DNA of 43,521 nucleotides from Spirochaetales bacterium (lineage in GTDB: Bacteria; Spirochaetota; Spirochaetia; SZUA-6; DRHE01), in contig JAUVWI010000024.1 of assembly GCA_030604195.1 (NCBI GenBank), forward strand, positions 1 to 43,521, given 5' to 3'. Position 1 is the first letter of the stretch. Each line of letters opens with the position of its first letter. The notes under the pieces were generated by a model that saw only the letters and a program-made list of their open reading frames with translations, was not told the DNA's origin and made no database searches. Of the stretch, positions 42,957-43,521 are shown in pieces. Made by a program: the position numbers and the translations under genes.

Positions 42957-43521
42957 CTATTTTGCGATTTTCTTAACTTGCTTGACCACAGTAATGCCCC
43001 ATTCCTTGATTCCCTTGTAAAAAACCCCTATCTCTTCCCGGGTAAATACCTCCGGAGGGAAAACACCGGTATGGTTCACCTCTCCCCGGAGCATCATCAG
43101 GGCGAAAATTGATGCGGGGATACTGGTCATCCAGGAAACATCATTTGTTCCGGGTATCCGGTTACATGCCTGCACGCCGGTAGGGCTCCGGGTCCACAGG
43201 TTGATCTCTATCCTCTCACCATCTTTCCAGCCCACAACGTCACAGGTTAGAATCATACGGCTCTCAAGCCTGCCGCTTTTATAGAGCTCAATCTGTTTAC
43301 GTGGAGATGCAGTATCGGGAATCAGCCTGAAAAGCATCTCCCTGGGGCTTACCTTACAACCCTTAAAATCAATTGCTTCAAGATCCATGAGGCCAAGTGT
43401 TACCTGCCCGGTTAGATTTCCAAAACTTGAACAGAAGCTATTCCTAAACCTGCCAAAAGGCAAAGGACATAGCTGCCTGCTTAAACTACCATTTTCTGTC
43501 AAAGAACAGCTTAGAAAGTAG
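42957..43521 (-). CDS. Saccharopine dehydrogenase-like protein, second paralogue, N-terminus cut by window edge
   Basis: About 188 C-terminal residues are visible; the frame stays open to the right edge, so the Rossmann domain lies outside. The tail matches the first paralogue in order: KGCKVSPREMLFRLIPD (compare GGIKIVPMDIISKL), GERIEINLWTRSPTGV, SWMTSIPASIFALMMLRGEV (where the paralogue has LTGQAAFLFTRMLVNG), and HTGVFPPEVF (compare RGVFPPEVL). It lies 29 nt upstream of that paralogue on the same strand, so they are probably co-transcribed and may form a heteromer or act in sequence. Confidence 0.82.
   Translation of the reverse strand, partial: YFLSCSLTENGSLSRQLCPLPFGRFRNSFCSSFGNLTGQVTLGLMDLEAIDFKGCKVSPREMLFRLIPDTASPRKQIELYKSGRLESRMILTCDVVGWKDGERIEINLWTRSPTGVQACNRIPGTNDVSWMTSIPASIFALMMLRGEVNHTGVFPPEVFTREEIGVFYKGIKEWGITVVKQVKKIAK

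Overview
The window looks like chromosomal DNA from an anaerobic, fermentative bacterium, most likely a member of Spirochaetota or a close relative. This is inferred from gene content. EF-G is of the spirochaete/mitochondrial EFG1 type, phosphofructokinase is of the long group found in Treponema and protists, a NusG-domain-II protein is paired with a Gx-type membrane protein, and a degenerate-receiver PilZ protein and several exported or small proteins without a clear family are present. No rRNA, tRNA, CRISPR array or phage module was found.

Layout. Positions 1-1711: edge-truncated TetR regulator with a palindromic operator, a DDE transposase with a non-standard N-terminus, and a gene-poor spacer. 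1712-4522: EF-G and a KaiC/RecA-like ATPase. 4524-11486: a glucosylglycerate island containing a GH13_18 phosphorylase, divergent from a GT-B glycosyltransferase, an M20-fold protein lacking catalytic residues, glucosyl-3-phosphoglycerate synthase and a GT-A glycosyltransferase. 11517-15956: LacI regulator with palindromes, sugar-binding lipoprotein and two permeases, but no ATPase gene. 16007-19571: zinc-ribbon membrane protein with a 9-nt repeat, citrate synthase, a small unknown protein and S-adenosylhomocysteinase. 19568-25030: Mfd, an exported protein, the PilZ protein and a small Cys protein. 25071-29635: phosphofructokinase, a SAM-II-type riboswitch with its own terminator before metK, NusG-II protein, Gx transporter and a radical SAM enzyme.

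29636-43521 is an accessory-looking block. It holds two aldehyde:ferredoxin oxidoreductases (AOR), a class III aminotransferase, an AspT-type exchanger, a large AT-rich MalT/SARP-like regulator, an orphan YidC, a MoaD/ThiS-like sulfur carrier, a polyferredoxin and two saccharopine-dehydrogenase-like proteins. A coherent but unproven reading is an amino-acid fermentation module: exchange by the AspT-like carrier, transamination to an aldehyde, and tungsten-dependent oxidation with electrons going to ferredoxin.

Points that stand out: (i) a SAM-II riboswitch outside its usual proteobacterial setting, with pseudoknot complementarity and an overlapping antiterminator/terminator; (ii) repeated promoter geometry in which the -10 box lies 6-12 nt before an ATG lacking a Shine-Dalgarno sequence, suggesting leaderless or near-leaderless mRNAs; (iii) the glucosylglycerate island with its apparent M20 pseudoenzyme; (iv) the AOR/SARP block.
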